A DNA stretch of 64,000 nucleotides, from contig NZ_CP069526.1 in assembly GCF_016889705.1 (NCBI RefSeq), forward strand, positions 186,001 through 250,000. Direction: 5' to 3'. This document shows, in pieces, positions 16,741 through 24,839 of the stretch. A model generated the notes under the pieces. The model saw only the letters and a list, made by a program, of their open reading frames with translations. It did not search any database and had not been told where the DNA came from. Position numbers and translations under genes: made by a program. Numbering within the stretch: the stretch's first letter is position 1; the number at the start of each line of letters is the position of its first letter. Source of the stretch: Amycolatopsis sp. FDAARGOS 1241 (GTDB lineage Bacteria > Actinomycetota > Actinomycetes > Mycobacteriales > Pseudonocardiaceae).

Positions 16741-17205
16741 CTACTGGGTACGCGTGTACCGGGCGCGCAGGAACGGGGTGAATTCGGCCGCGTCGACCAT
16801 CCGGACGTCGATCTCGTGGGTGAGCTCGTCGTCGTGCGGGGTGAGCCGGTGCCGCGCGACGCCACGCGCGGTGTGCTTTTCGAGGTGAAGGGTCCCCTCG
16901 CGCCAACCTCCGCGTGCCGGCTCGCCGGGCGGGAAGCCGTAGCTGTCGAAGCCGTACCAGAGCGTCTCCTGCGTCGCGGGGTCGACCGTGAAGACGTTGT
17001 GGCCCAACAGGTGCCCGCCGTCCTCGCGCGTCTGCGCGTACTCCTGCACGACGGCGAACCCGGCCAGCGCCTCCCGGTAGCTCGCGGTCGCCTTCGCGCT
17101 CGTCTGCGGCGCCCACGCCGACGCGGCGAGTTCCTCGGTCCCCGCCCACTCCCCGACGAGGGCGCTCAGCGCTTCGTGCGCTTCGGTTTTCGTGGGCATC
17201 TCCAC
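16741..17205 (-). CDS. DUF1579 family protein
   Basis: A 154-residue protein of the DUF1579 type (lipocalin-like beta barrel). It has the HEALSALVGEWAGTEELAASAWAPQTSAKATASYREALAGFAVVQEYAQTREDG core, GHNVFTVDPATQETLWYGFDSYGFPP and the C-terminal EFTPFLRARYTRTQ. The start is taken as GTG at 17205, six bases after AAAGGAG; ATG at 17199 is the alternative. It is divergent from a MarR gene with a 14-base palindrome lying between them and immediately in front of the ribosome site. Function is unknown. Confidence 0.85.
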   Translation of the reverse strand: MEMPTKTEAHEALSALVGEWAGTEELAASAWAPQTSAKATASYREALAGFAVVQEYAQTREDGGHLLGHNVFTVDPATQETLWYGFDSYGFPPGEPARGGWREGTLHLEKHTARGVARHRLTPHDDELTHEIDVRMVDAAEFTPFLRARYTRTQ

Positions 17206-17219
17206 GGTGGACTCCTTTC

Positions 17220-17233
17220 GACAGGCACCTGTC
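17220..17233. promoter_or_regulatory. operator-like palindrome between DUF1579 and marR
   Basis: GACAGGCACCTGTC consists of 6-base arms GACAGG and CCTGTC around CA. It lies two bases upstream of the DUF1579 ribosome-binding site and 20 bases before the marR ATG, the usual place for autoregulation of a divergent MarR pair. One arm also creates TTGACA on the minus strand. Confidence 0.6.
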
Positions 17234-17253
17234 AATATGGGAGGCTAGCACGC

Positions 17254-17697
17254 ATGACCGCCCGGGCCGAACGCGTTACGCAGCTGGTCAACGACGTCAT
17301 CGTGACCAACGGAGCACTGCTTTCGGCGGGAGACGCGTTGACCGCGCCTTCCGGCCTGACGGCCGCGCAGTGGCTCGTGCTGGGTTTTCTCGAAGACGGC
17401 CCCGCTTCGGCGGCGGAGCTCGCCCGCCGCCGCGGCTTGCGCCGGCAGAGTGTGCAGGAGACGGTGAACCGGTTGCTGCGCAACGGAATGCTGACCCGCG
17501 CCGCAAACCCGGCCGACGCGCGGGCGCCGCTGCTCGACGTGACCCCGAAGGCTCGCGCGGCCCTCCGCGCGCTGAGCGATCGCCGGGACCGGTGGGCGGA
17601 CGCCGTGGCGGCGGGGCTGGCGCCGGAGGACCTCGAGGTGACGCTGCGGACGCTGGCTTCTCTGCGCACCCTGCTGGCCGAAGCGCCAACGAACTGA
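17254..17697 (+). CDS. MarR-family transcriptional regulator
   Basis: A 147-residue winged-helix regulator. The helix-turn-helix is SAAELARRRGLRRQSVQETVNRLLRNGMLTRAANPADARAPLLDVTPKARAAL, with the wing DARAPLL in place of the common DxRxxxL. N- and C-terminal helices form the dimer interface. ATG at 17254 is preceded by GGGAGG. It is divergent from DUF1579 and the alpha/beta hydrolase, its likely targets. It could also influence the box genes downstream, but a separate promoter region lies between. Confidence 0.9.
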   Translation: MTARAERVTQLVNDVIVTNGALLSAGDALTAPSGLTAAQWLVLGFLEDGPASAAELARRRGLRRQSVQETVNRLLRNGMLTRAANPADARAPLLDVTPKARAALRALSDRRDRWADAVAAGLAPEDLEVTLRTLASLRTLLAEAPTN

Positions 17698-17814
17698 CGG
17701 CGTCGCGTCGGGCAGCTGCCGGCTTCCCGCCATGGCATCGCTTTTCAAAAAACCGGCTATTCCGAAACTCGGCACCGGCTCGGCTTGGTCTGACAGCTGA
17801 TCGGCGCTACTCTC

Positions 17815-17826
17815 TCGCTAGAGCGA
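17815..17826. promoter_or_regulatory. short palindrome upstream of the small membrane protein
   Basis: TCGCTAGAGCGA (arms TCGCT and AGCGA) lies 28 bases before the ATG at 17854. It is a candidate operator for the membrane protein gene and possibly the box genes behind it. The arms are short. Confidence 0.35.
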
Positions 17827-17853
17827 TCTATCAAATCGCAAGGGGTGAACCGC

Positions 17854-18291
17854 ATGGACGTTCTGCAGGGGAAAGGACTGACCAGCCTCCGCGTGATCCT
17901 CGGTTTCACGCTGCTTACGACCACGTTGCACTACGCGCACAACATCATCCGCGCACAGGACTATCCGCAGATCCCGGGCATCGCGGTGCTCGCGGCGCAG
18001 ATCACCGTCGCGTTCGGGTGGGTGTTGTTCACGGCGTTCGGGTTCTTCGGTTACCGCTATTACGTGCGGGAGCGGTACTGGCGGGCGCTCGGCTTCCTGG
18101 TGGTCTACTCGCTGGCCGGCCTGGTCAGCGCGGGCCACTTCCTGGTGGGTGTGCCGCAGATCCCGGCGTTCTGGTTCTCGACGATCTTCACCGACACCGC
18201 GGCGGCGATCGCGTTGTGGTTGTTCGTGTCGTGGGCCGCGGCGAAACTCAACCGGGTGAGCGTGCCGGATCAAGCGTCTACACAACATTGA
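17854..18291 (+). CDS. four-helix integral membrane protein of unknown function
   Basis: A 145-residue protein with about four predicted membrane helices: SLRVILGFTLLTTTLHYAHNII, IAVLAAQITVAFGWVLFTAFGFFGYRYY, ALGFLVVYSLAGLVSAGHFLVG and WFSTIFTDTAAAIALWLFVSWAA. Histidines in LHYAHN and GHF are striking but I cannot assign a cofactor. ATG at 17854 follows AAGGGG with good spacing; a GTG nine bases upstream overlaps that site. It directly precedes boxC with a dyad overlapping its last codons. It is not part of the known box pathway, so a transport or sensing role is only speculative. Confidence 0.75.
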   Translation: MDVLQGKGLTSLRVILGFTLLTTTLHYAHNIIRAQDYPQIPGIAVLAAQITVAFGWVLFTAFGFFGYRYYVRERYWRALGFLVVYSLAGLVSAGHFLVGVPQIPAFWFSTIFTDTAAAIALWLFVSWAAAKLNRVSVPDQASTQH

Positions 18292-18313
18292 CGCTAGTCG
18301 CCAATATGTAGAC
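18276..18313. promoter_or_regulatory. operator/promoter region of the box cluster
   Basis: GTCTACA (18276-18282) and TGTAGAC (18307-18313) form a 7-base inverted repeat. Nested inside is a second dyad with arms ATTGxCG and CGxCAAT (18287-18305). The region contains TTGACG as a possible -35 element, overlaps the stop codon of the membrane protein gene, and ends nine bases before the boxC GTG. It differs from the TGCA-repeat type known for BoxR. The regulator is unknown. Confidence 0.5.
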
Positions 18314-18322
18314 AATCAGGGA

Positions 18323-19978
18323 GTGACCACCACCACGACGGTGACGTTCGAGCGCCACCCGGACACCTACCGGCACTGGAAGCTCAGCGTCGACGGCGAG
18401 GTCGCCTGGCTCGAGATGGACGTCGACGAGCAGGGCGGCCTCGTGCCGGGCTACGAGCTGAAGCTGAACTCCTACGACCTCGGCGTGGACATCGAGTTCT
18501 ACGACGCCACGCAGCGGTTGAGGTTCGAGCACCCCGAAGTGCGCGCCGTGATCGTGACGAGCGCCAAGGACAAGGTGTTCTGCGCGGGCGCCAACATCCG
18601 GATGCTCGCGTCGTCGCCGCACGAGTGGAAGGTGAACTTCTGCAAGTTCACCAACGAAACCCGCAACGGCCTGGAGGACGCCACCGAGTTCTCCGGTCAG
18701 CGGTACCTGGCCGCGGTGAACGGGAGCTGTGCGGGCGGCGGCTACGAGATCGCGCTCGCCTGCGAGAAGATCCTGCTCGTGGACGACAACTCGTCGACGG
18801 TCGCGCTGCCGGAGGTGCCGCTGCTCGGGGTGCTGCCCGGCACCGGCGGCCTCACCCGCGTGGTGGACAAGCGCCGCGTGCGCCGCGATCTCGCCGACGT
18901 GTTCGCGACGCGTTCCGACGGCGTGAAGGGCAAGACTGCCGTCGAGTGGCGGCTCGTCGACGAGCTCGTGCCGCGCCAGGAGTTCCGCGAGTCCGTGCTG
19001 GCGCGGGCGCGCGAGCTGGCCGCCGAGTCCGAGCGGCTGCCCGGCGACCAGGGCGTCGCCCTCACGCCGCTCGACCCCGAGATCACGGAAGACGGCATAG
19101 CGTACCGGTACGTGGACCTCGCCTACGACCGGCCGGCCGCGCTGGCCACCATCACCGTCCGCGGGCCCGAGGGTGACCCCGGCGACCTGCACGCCGAGGG
19201 CGCCGACAGCTGGCTGCTGCGCCTCACCCGAGAGCTCGACGATACGATCCTCCGCTTGCGCACCAACGAAACCGAGCTGGGCACGTGGGTCCTGCGCACC
19301 GAGGGCGACCCGGCGAAGGTGCTCGCGCACGAACACGCCGTGCTCGGCGCGAAGGATTGGCTGGGCAACGAGATCCTGCACTACTACAAGCGCACGCTGA
19401 AGCGCCTCGACGTCACGAGCCGCACGCTCGTCGCGCTCATCGAGCCGGGCAGTTGCTTCGCGGGCGTGCTGCTGGAGCTCGCGCTCGCCGCCGACCGCCA
19501 GTACATCCTGGACGGTCCGCCGCTCGACGACGAAGATTCCGAAGAGCGCGCGTCGATCACGTTGTCGGAAGCCAATTTCGGCCCGTTCCCCATGGGCAAC
19601 GGCCTCACCCGCCTGCAGTCGCGCTTCTACGGCGACGACGACCACCTCGCGTGGCTGCTGCGCGAGCGCGACCGGGCGCTGTCGCCGGCGGAGGCCGTGG
19701 AGCTGGGCTTGGTCACCGACGCGCCGGACGACCTCGACTGGGAGGACGAGATCCGGATCGCGCTCGAGAGCCGTGCTTCGCTGAGCCCCGACGCGCTCAC
19801 CGGGATGGAGGCGAACCACCGGTTCGTCGGCCCGGAGACGATCGAGACGAAGATCTTCGGCCGCCTCACGGCGTGGCAGAATTGGATCTTCACCCGACCT
19901 AACGCCTCTGGTCCCGAGGGCGCGCTGCGGCGCTACGGTACGGGCCAGAAGGCGATCTTCGACAGGAAGCGGGTCTGA
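18323..19978 (+). CDS. boxC: 2,3-epoxybenzoyl-CoA dihydrolase (benzoyl-CoA-dihydrodiol lyase) BoxC
   Basis: A 551-residue protein with two crotonase-like domains, as in BoxC. This enzyme hydrolytically opens 2,3-epoxybenzoyl-CoA to 3,4-dehydroadipyl-CoA semialdehyde and formate in aerobic benzoate degradation. Features are FERHPDTYRHWKLSVDGEVAWLEMDVDE at the start, the first crotonase core with VIVTSAKDKVFCAGANIRMLASSPHEWKVNFCKFTNETRNGLED, GSCAGGGYEIALACEKILLVDD and PEVPLLGVLPGTGGLTR, and a second domain with LIEPGSCFAGVLLELALAADRQY. GTG at 18323 follows AGGGA. It leads a boxC-boxB-ligase operon. Confidence 0.95.
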   Translation: MTTTTTVTFERHPDTYRHWKLSVDGEVAWLEMDVDEQGGLVPGYELKLNSYDLGVDIEFYDATQRLRFEHPEVRAVIVTSAKDKVFCAGANIRMLASSPHEWKVNFCKFTNETRNGLEDATEFSGQRYLAAVNGSCAGGGYEIALACEKILLVDDNSSTVALPEVPLLGVLPGTGGLTRVVDKRRVRRDLADVFATRSDGVKGKTAVEWRLVDELVPRQEFRESVLARARELAAESERLPGDQGVALTPLDPEITEDGIAYRYVDLAYDRPAALATITVRGPEGDPGDLHAEGADSWLLRLTRELDDTILRLRTNETELGTWVLRTEGDPAKVLAHEHAVLGAKDWLGNEILHYYKRTLKRLDVTSRTLVALIEPGSCFAGVLLELALAADRQYILDGPPLDDEDSEERASITLSEANFGPFPMGNGLTRLQSRFYGDDDHLAWLLRERDRALSPAEAVELGLVTDAPDDLDWEDEIRIALESRASLSPDALTGMEANHRFVGPETIETKIFGRLTAWQNWIFTRPNASGPEGALRRYGTGQKAIFDRKRV

Positions 19979-19982
19979 ACCG

Positions 19983-21404
19983 ATGCCCGAGCGGATCGAC
20001 TACGACGCCAAGATCCCGAACAACGTCAACCTGCGCGACGACCGGCGGTTGCAGCGGGCGTTGGAGGGCTGGCAGCCCAAGTTCATGAACTGGTGGGGCG
20101 AGATGGGCCCCACGCTCGAGACCCACGGCGTGTACCTGCGCACGGCCGTGAGCGTCGGCCGGGAGGGCTGGGCGCACTTCGACCACGTGAACGTGCCGGA
20201 CTATCGGTGGGGCATCTTCCTCGCCGAACGCGACCGCGACCGGCGCATCGCCTTCGGCGAGCACGCGGGCGAGCCCGTGTGGCAGCAGGTGCCCGGTGAG
20301 TACCGGGCGGACCTGCAGCGCTTGATCGTGATCCAGGGCGACACGGAACCGGCCTCGGTGGAGCAGCAGCGGCTGCTCGGCCTGACCGCGCCGAGCCTGT
20401 ACGACCTGCGGAACTTGTTCCAGGTCAACGTCGAAGAGGGCCGCCACCTCTGGGCCATGGTGTACCTGCTGCACGCGTACTTCGGCCGGGAAGGCCGCGA
20501 GGAGGCCGAGGGCCTGCTGCTGCGCAACTCCGGCAGCCCCGACGCGCCGCGCATCCTCGGCGCGTTCAACGAGGAGACGGCCGACTGGCTGGCCTTCTAC
20601 ATGTTCACCTACTTCACCGACCGCGACGGCAAGTACCAGCTCGGCACGCTGAAGGAGAGCTCGTTCGATCCGCTCTCGCGCACCTGCGAGTTCATGCTCA
20701 AGGAAGAGGCGCACCACATGTTCGTCGGCACCACGGGTGTCGACCGCGTGGTGCAGCGTTCGGCCGAGCTGATCCGTGAGCACGACACGATGGAGATCGG
20801 CTCGCACGGCGGCATCCCGCTCGACGTCATGCAGCGGTACCTCAACTTCCACTACACCGTGTCGCTCGACCTGTTCGGCAGTGAGACTTCCACGAACGCG
20901 GCGAACTACTACACCGCGGGTCTCAAGGGCCGCTGGCAGGAGACACGGCGCAAGGACGACCACAAGCTCACCGAGGACGCCCGTGAGCTCGACCGGCCCA
21001 ACGAGGACGGCACGTGGTCGAGCGACGAAATGCAGGCGATCCTCCTGCTGAACCTCGACCTGCGCGGCGAGTACACCGCCGACTGCCAGACCGGCGTCAA
21101 CCGCTGGAACAAGATCCTCGCGGACGCGGAGATCGACTTCCGCTTCAAGCTGCCGCACCCTGGTTTCAACCGCGAGGTCGGCATAAACTCCGGCCACCAC
21201 ATCACTCCCGACGGCAACATCGTCGACGAGGCGACGTGGGAGGCGAACCGGCACCGCTGGTTGCCGACGGCCGAGGACCTGACCTTCGTCCGCTCGCTCA
21301 TGCAGCCCGTGTACGAGCGGGGGAAGATCGCGAGCTGGGTCGCGCCGCCCCGGCAGGGCATCAACGGCAAACCGTTCGACTACGAGTACGTGCACCTCAC
21401 CTAG
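19983..21404 (+). CDS. boxB: benzoyl-CoA 2,3-epoxidase subunit BoxB
   Basis: A 473-residue di-iron oxygenase subunit that epoxidises benzoyl-CoA with O2, with electrons normally supplied by the BoxA reductase. The di-iron ligands are recognisable in FQVNVEEGRHLWAMVYLLHAYFGREGREE (E-x-x-H), FNEETADWLAFYMFTYFTDRDGKYQL and CEFMLKEEAHHMFVGTTGVDRVV. The family start PERIDYDAKIPNNVNLRDDRRLQRALEGWQPKF and length are normal. It is separated from boxC by four bases. No boxA is found in this window, so the reductase must be encoded elsewhere or replaced. Confidence 0.96.
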   Translation: MPERIDYDAKIPNNVNLRDDRRLQRALEGWQPKFMNWWGEMGPTLETHGVYLRTAVSVGREGWAHFDHVNVPDYRWGIFLAERDRDRRIAFGEHAGEPVWQQVPGEYRADLQRLIVIQGDTEPASVEQQRLLGLTAPSLYDLRNLFQVNVEEGRHLWAMVYLLHAYFGREGREEAEGLLLRNSGSPDAPRILGAFNEETADWLAFYMFTYFTDRDGKYQLGTLKESSFDPLSRTCEFMLKEEAHHMFVGTTGVDRVVQRSAELIREHDTMEIGSHGGIPLDVMQRYLNFHYTVSLDLFGSETSTNAANYYTAGLKGRWQETRRKDDHKLTEDARELDRPNEDGTWSSDEMQAILLLNLDLRGEYTADCQTGVNRWNKILADAEIDFRFKLPHPGFNREVGINSGHHITPDGNIVDEATWEANRHRWLPTAEDLTFVRSLMQPVYERGKIASWVAPPRQGINGKPFDYEYVHLT

Positions 21405-21414
21405 AGGGGGCCCC

Positions 21415-22977
21415 ATGAGCGGGTTCAACGCGGCCGAGTACCTGTTGGCCCAGGGGCGTCCCGACGCACCCGCCGTCGTCTCCGCGCGGCGGACCCTGAA
21501 CTACGCCGAGCTGACCCACGAGGTCCACCGGGTCGCGTCGGGACTGCGTTCCCTGGGCGTGCGCCCCGAGGAACGCGTGATGTTCTGCATGGTCGACGAC
21601 GTCGAGCTGCTCACCGGCATCCTCGGCGCGATGCTCGCGGGTGCCGTCGCCGTGCCGGTGTCCACGATGGTCACCGGCCTCGAGCTGGGCAAGGTGCTCG
21701 CCGACTCGCGGGCACGCGTGCTGTGCGTGTCGGGTGAGTTCGCCGGGCAGGCGGTGGCGGCGCTGGCGGCCGCGCCGGAGGTCACCGACGTACTGCTCGA
21801 CCGAGCGGACGCGGCGGAGTTCCCGCCGGGGGTCGCGACCCACGCGTGGCCGGCAGTGGCCACTGTGGACGGCCAGGACCTCGAACCCGCTCGCACGTGG
21901 GAGGATTCGCCCGCGCTGTGGCTGTACACGTCGGGCACGACGGGTCAGCCCAAGGGTGCGATGCACCGGCACGCGAGCATCCGCGCGGTGTGCGAAACCT
22001 ACGCGCGCGAGATCCTGGCGACGACACCGGCCGACCGGTTCCTGTCCGTGCCGAAGCTGTTCTTCGCCTACGGGCTCGGGAACTCCGCGTTTTTCCCGCT
22101 CGCCGCCGGCGGCACGACGCTGCTGGAGCCGGCACGCCCGACGCCCGCGCTGTTCGCCGCCCGGGCGCGGGCCGCCAAGCCGACGTTGTTCTTCGGCGTG
22201 CCGACGTTCTTCGCCGCGGTGCTGGCCAGCGATGTGCCGGACGATTCGTTCGAGTCGGTGCGCTACGGCGTGTCGGCCGGGGAACCGTTGCCGGCTTCGA
22301 TCTTCACCCGGTTCCGCGACCGGTTCGGTGTCGAGATCCTCGACGGCATCGGGTCCACGGAAGCGTTGCACATCTTCCTGACCAACCGGCCGGGCGCGAT
22401 CCGGCCGGGCAGCACGGGCACGGCCGTGCCCGGCTACGCCGTGGAGATCCGCGACGAACACGGCGCGCTGATCGAGGGTTCCGGGCAGCCCGGTGAGCTG
22501 TTCGTGTCGGGCCCGTCGACGGCGATGGGTTACTGGGCCCGGTACGAGACCACCAAGCGCGTGTTCCAAGGGGAATGGCTGCGCACCGGCGACAGCTACG
22601 TGCGCAACGACGACGGCACCTTCACCTGTCTCGGCCGCTTCGGCGACATGCTGAAGGCGGGCGGGATCTGGGTGTCACCGTCCGAAGTGGAGGAACGACT
22701 GCTGCGGCACCCGGCCGTCGCGGAGGTCGCCGTGGTGGCCGCGCCGGACGCCGACGGACTGGACAAGCCGGTGGCGTGCGTCGTCGCGGCGCCCGGGTTC
22801 GCCGTGGAGCCGGACGAGCTGATCGAGTTCTGCCGGGCGGGGCTTGCCGCGTTCAAACGCCCGCGTGGCGTGGTGGAGCTGCTGGAACTGCCGAAGACGG
22901 CGACGGGCAAGATCCGCCGCAACGTGATTCGCGACCTGGTGCGCGAGTCGCTGCTGCCGGTTCCGGCGAAACCGTGA
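21415..22977 (+). CDS. benzoate-CoA ligase family protein
   Basis: A 520-residue ANL-superfamily acyl-CoA synthetase of the benzoate-CoA ligase type, converting benzoate, ATP and CoA to benzoyl-CoA, the substrate of BoxB. The P-loop-like motif is LWLYTSGTTGQPKGAMHRHASI, the A5-type GIGSTEALHIFLTNRPG, then WLRTGDSYVRNDDGTFTCLGRFGDMLKAGGIWVSPSEVEERLL and the catalytic lysine in LPKTATGKIRRNVIRD. ATG at 21415 follows GAGGGGGCC 11 bases after boxB. Context makes benzoate the likely acid. Confidence 0.93.
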   Translation: MSGFNAAEYLLAQGRPDAPAVVSARRTLNYAELTHEVHRVASGLRSLGVRPEERVMFCMVDDVELLTGILGAMLAGAVAVPVSTMVTGLELGKVLADSRARVLCVSGEFAGQAVAALAAAPEVTDVLLDRADAAEFPPGVATHAWPAVATVDGQDLEPARTWEDSPALWLYTSGTTGQPKGAMHRHASIRAVCETYAREILATTPADRFLSVPKLFFAYGLGNSAFFPLAAGGTTLLEPARPTPALFAARARAAKPTLFFGVPTFFAAVLASDVPDDSFESVRYGVSAGEPLPASIFTRFRDRFGVEILDGIGSTEALHIFLTNRPGAIRPGSTGTAVPGYAVEIRDEHGALIEGSGQPGELFVSGPSTAMGYWARYETTKRVFQGEWLRTGDSYVRNDDGTFTCLGRFGDMLKAGGIWVSPSEVEERLLRHPAVAEVAVVAAPDADGLDKPVACVVAAPGFAVEPDELIEFCRAGLAAFKRPRGVVELLELPKTATGKIRRNVIRDLVRESLLPVPAKP

Positions 22978-22990
22978 TCGACTGATCGGC

Positions 22991-23845
22991 ATGATCGACG
23001 GCCGTTTCGTGGTGGACGCCCACGTCCACACCCCCCGGATCCCCACCGTGAAGCAGGCGTGGAAGGACTGGGCCCGCGACTTCGCCGGCGCCTACCCGTG
23101 GCGCACGGTGTACGACGACGCCGGTTCGGTGATCCCCGCCGCGATGGACGAGCTGATGGAGGCCGAGGGCGTCGACCGCGTCCTGCTGTTCTGCGAGTAC
23201 AGCCCACGCGCCACCGGCATCCAGCCGATCGAGGACAACCTGCCGCTGGTCGCGTACAACCCCACGCGGTTCCGCTTGGTGGCCAACGTGAACCCGCACC
23301 TGCACCACCCGCTGCGCGACGAGGTCCGGCGGCAGCTCGACCTGGGCGCGGTGGCCTTGAAGATCCACCCCGTCCACGGCTGCTTTTCGCCCGCGGACAA
23401 GGAGCTGTACCCGGTGTACGAGCTGTGCGCCTCCCTCGGCGTGCCGGTCATCCTGCACTCCGGCTGGTCCGTGTTCCCCGGCTCCCGCGCCAGCTTTGGC
23501 GACCCGGCCCTGCTCTCCGACGTCGTCGAAGACTTCCCGTCGGTGAACTTCGTCTTCGCCCACGGCGGCCGCGGCTGGTGGTACGACATCGCGGCCTTCA
23601 TGGCCCAAGCGCGCCCCAACGTCTGGCTCGACCTCGCCGGCCTGCCCCCCAAGAAACTCCCGGACTACTACGCCCGCTTCGACCTCCCGCGCCTGGCCCG
23701 CAAGTGGATCTTCGGCACGGACTGGCCGGGCGTGCCGGGGACCGCCACCAACGTCCGCTCGATCGCCGGGCTGGGCCTCCCGGAGGAGACGCTGGGGGAC
23801 GTCCTGGCGGGCAACGCGCTGAAGCTGATGCCGGGCCTGAAGTAG
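22991..23845 (+). CDS. amidohydrolase-2 family metal-dependent hydrolase
   Basis: A 284-residue TIM-barrel hydrolase. Metal-binding and catalytic motifs are VVDAHVHTPRIP at the N-terminus, GAVALKIHPVHGCF, VILHSGWSVFPG, FVFAHGGRGWWYD and the C-terminal aspartate in WIFGTDWPGVPGT. It resembles ACMSD-type decarboxylases and hydrolases that act on aromatic acids. It starts 13 bases after the ligase and is the last gene of the box operon. It may process a substituted benzoate precursor or another ring acid, but the reaction cannot be assigned from sequence. Confidence 0.88.
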   Translation: MIDGRFVVDAHVHTPRIPTVKQAWKDWARDFAGAYPWRTVYDDAGSVIPAAMDELMEAEGVDRVLLFCEYSPRATGIQPIEDNLPLVAYNPTRFRLVANVNPHLHHPLRDEVRRQLDLGAVALKIHPVHGCFSPADKELYPVYELCASLGVPVILHSGWSVFPGSRASFGDPALLSDVVEDFPSVNFVFAHGGRGWWYDIAAFMAQARPNVWLDLAGLPPKKLPDYYARFDLPRLARKWIFGTDWPGVPGTATNVRSIAGLGLPEETLGDVLAGNALKLMPGLK

Positions 23846-23855
23846 GTCCTCCCCG

Positions 23856-24699
23856 TCACCTCGAGAGCGACGCCTGCAGCTTTGTGGCGATCAACGGCCC
23901 GGGTTCGGCTACCTGAACACGGTGCTCGACCGTGGCGCCCGGAGACGTTGCCCGGCTCAGCATCGGTGTCGCTGTGCGCATTGCCCGGTTGTGGCTGAGG
24001 ACGTACAACCGGTCTGTCGGATCCGAGGGTGGATCGGCGACGGGTGCGCCGAGTGACCTTGCCGAAGAGCTCGGCTGAAGGCAGCGGATCACCAGACGCG
24101 TGGCGCGTTCTCCGGGGTCCAGTCCGCGAAGATCTCCCGCCCGCGACCCCGGTCGGTGGCCAGGTCGAGCGCGACGAACAGATCGCGGACCGTCGGCAAA
24201 TTCTGCTCGTCGATCGACTGGGCGTTGCGGAACGCGGTCATGACGGCAGACACCGAACTTACCGACCGTTCCAGTTCTCGCGCCGACGTTCGGACGGGTG
24301 CCGGCTGCTTTGGTGCGAGGAGCAAGGCCGACGCGACCTCGAGGGCCACGTTGCCGTTGAAGGTGTCTCTGTCGGGCGGGTGGTTCGCGCGGCCGGCCGG
24401 ACCGGCACTTCGACCAGGACTCCGGTCCCGGCCAGGCGGAGGTGACCACGAAGGTCCAACCAGCCCCAACCCCGGTTGCGGAGAACGTCCCTTGATTTGC
24501 GGCTCAGACCACCCGGCATCGCCGTCGACGCGGTCGTCACTTCGACGTGCGGGGACACTCCGCGCACCTCGACCGCGAGATCCGCGATGTCGCCGCGGTC
24601 GGCCGACCGCGGCCGGGCTTCGAACCCAACTTGTCCCAAGGCGTCGACGAGCTTGGCGAGCGCGTCGGCGTACGACAGGGGCGTTCGGTGTTCGGTCAC
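23856..24699 (-). pseudogene. winged-helix-type actinobacterial protein, split by two frameshifts
   Basis: Three frame segments read in order as one conserved protein. First: MTEHRTPLSYADALAKLVDALGQVGFEARPRSADRGDIADLAVEVRGVSPHVEV... NRGWGWLDLRGHLRLAGTGVLVEVPVRPA (24699-24390). Second: ANHPPDRDTFNGNVALEVASALLLAPKQPAPVRTSARELERSVSSVSAVMTAFRNAQSIDEQNLPTVRDLFVALD (to about 24105). Third: TRLVIRCLQPSSSARSLGAPVADPPSDPTDRLYVLS... RVQVAEPGPLI. The middle contains a helix-turn-helix-like ALLLAPKQPAPVRTSARELERSVSSVSAVM. The layout matches actinobacterial proteins with an endonuclease-like N-terminus, a winged helix and a C-terminal domain of unknown role. A perfect inverted repeat covers its GTG start. 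Confidence 0.7.
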
Positions 24700-24714
24700 T
24701 AGCGAACACCGAAC
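24683..24714. promoter_or_regulatory. perfect 12-bp inverted repeat over the start codon of the winged-helix gene
   Basis: GTTCGGTGTTCG (24683-24694) and CGAACACCGAAC (24703-24714) are exact complements around an 8-base spacer that contains the GTG start (24699). Each arm carries the direct repeat GTTCGGT-GTTCG, so four half-sites are present. The site lies in the 140-bp divergent region with the ECF sigma gene. Autorepression by the winged-helix protein is the simplest idea. Confidence 0.7.
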
Positions 24715-24839
24715 ACTTCACCCGGTGCAGCTCGTCTGCCTGCGGATACATGTTTTCGCCCGATTCGGCGGTCGGTGTGGGCCGTGGGATCCGGTGGGGG
24801 TGTTCGCGTCGTCTGCGTTGCGGACGAAAGGACGTGGGC

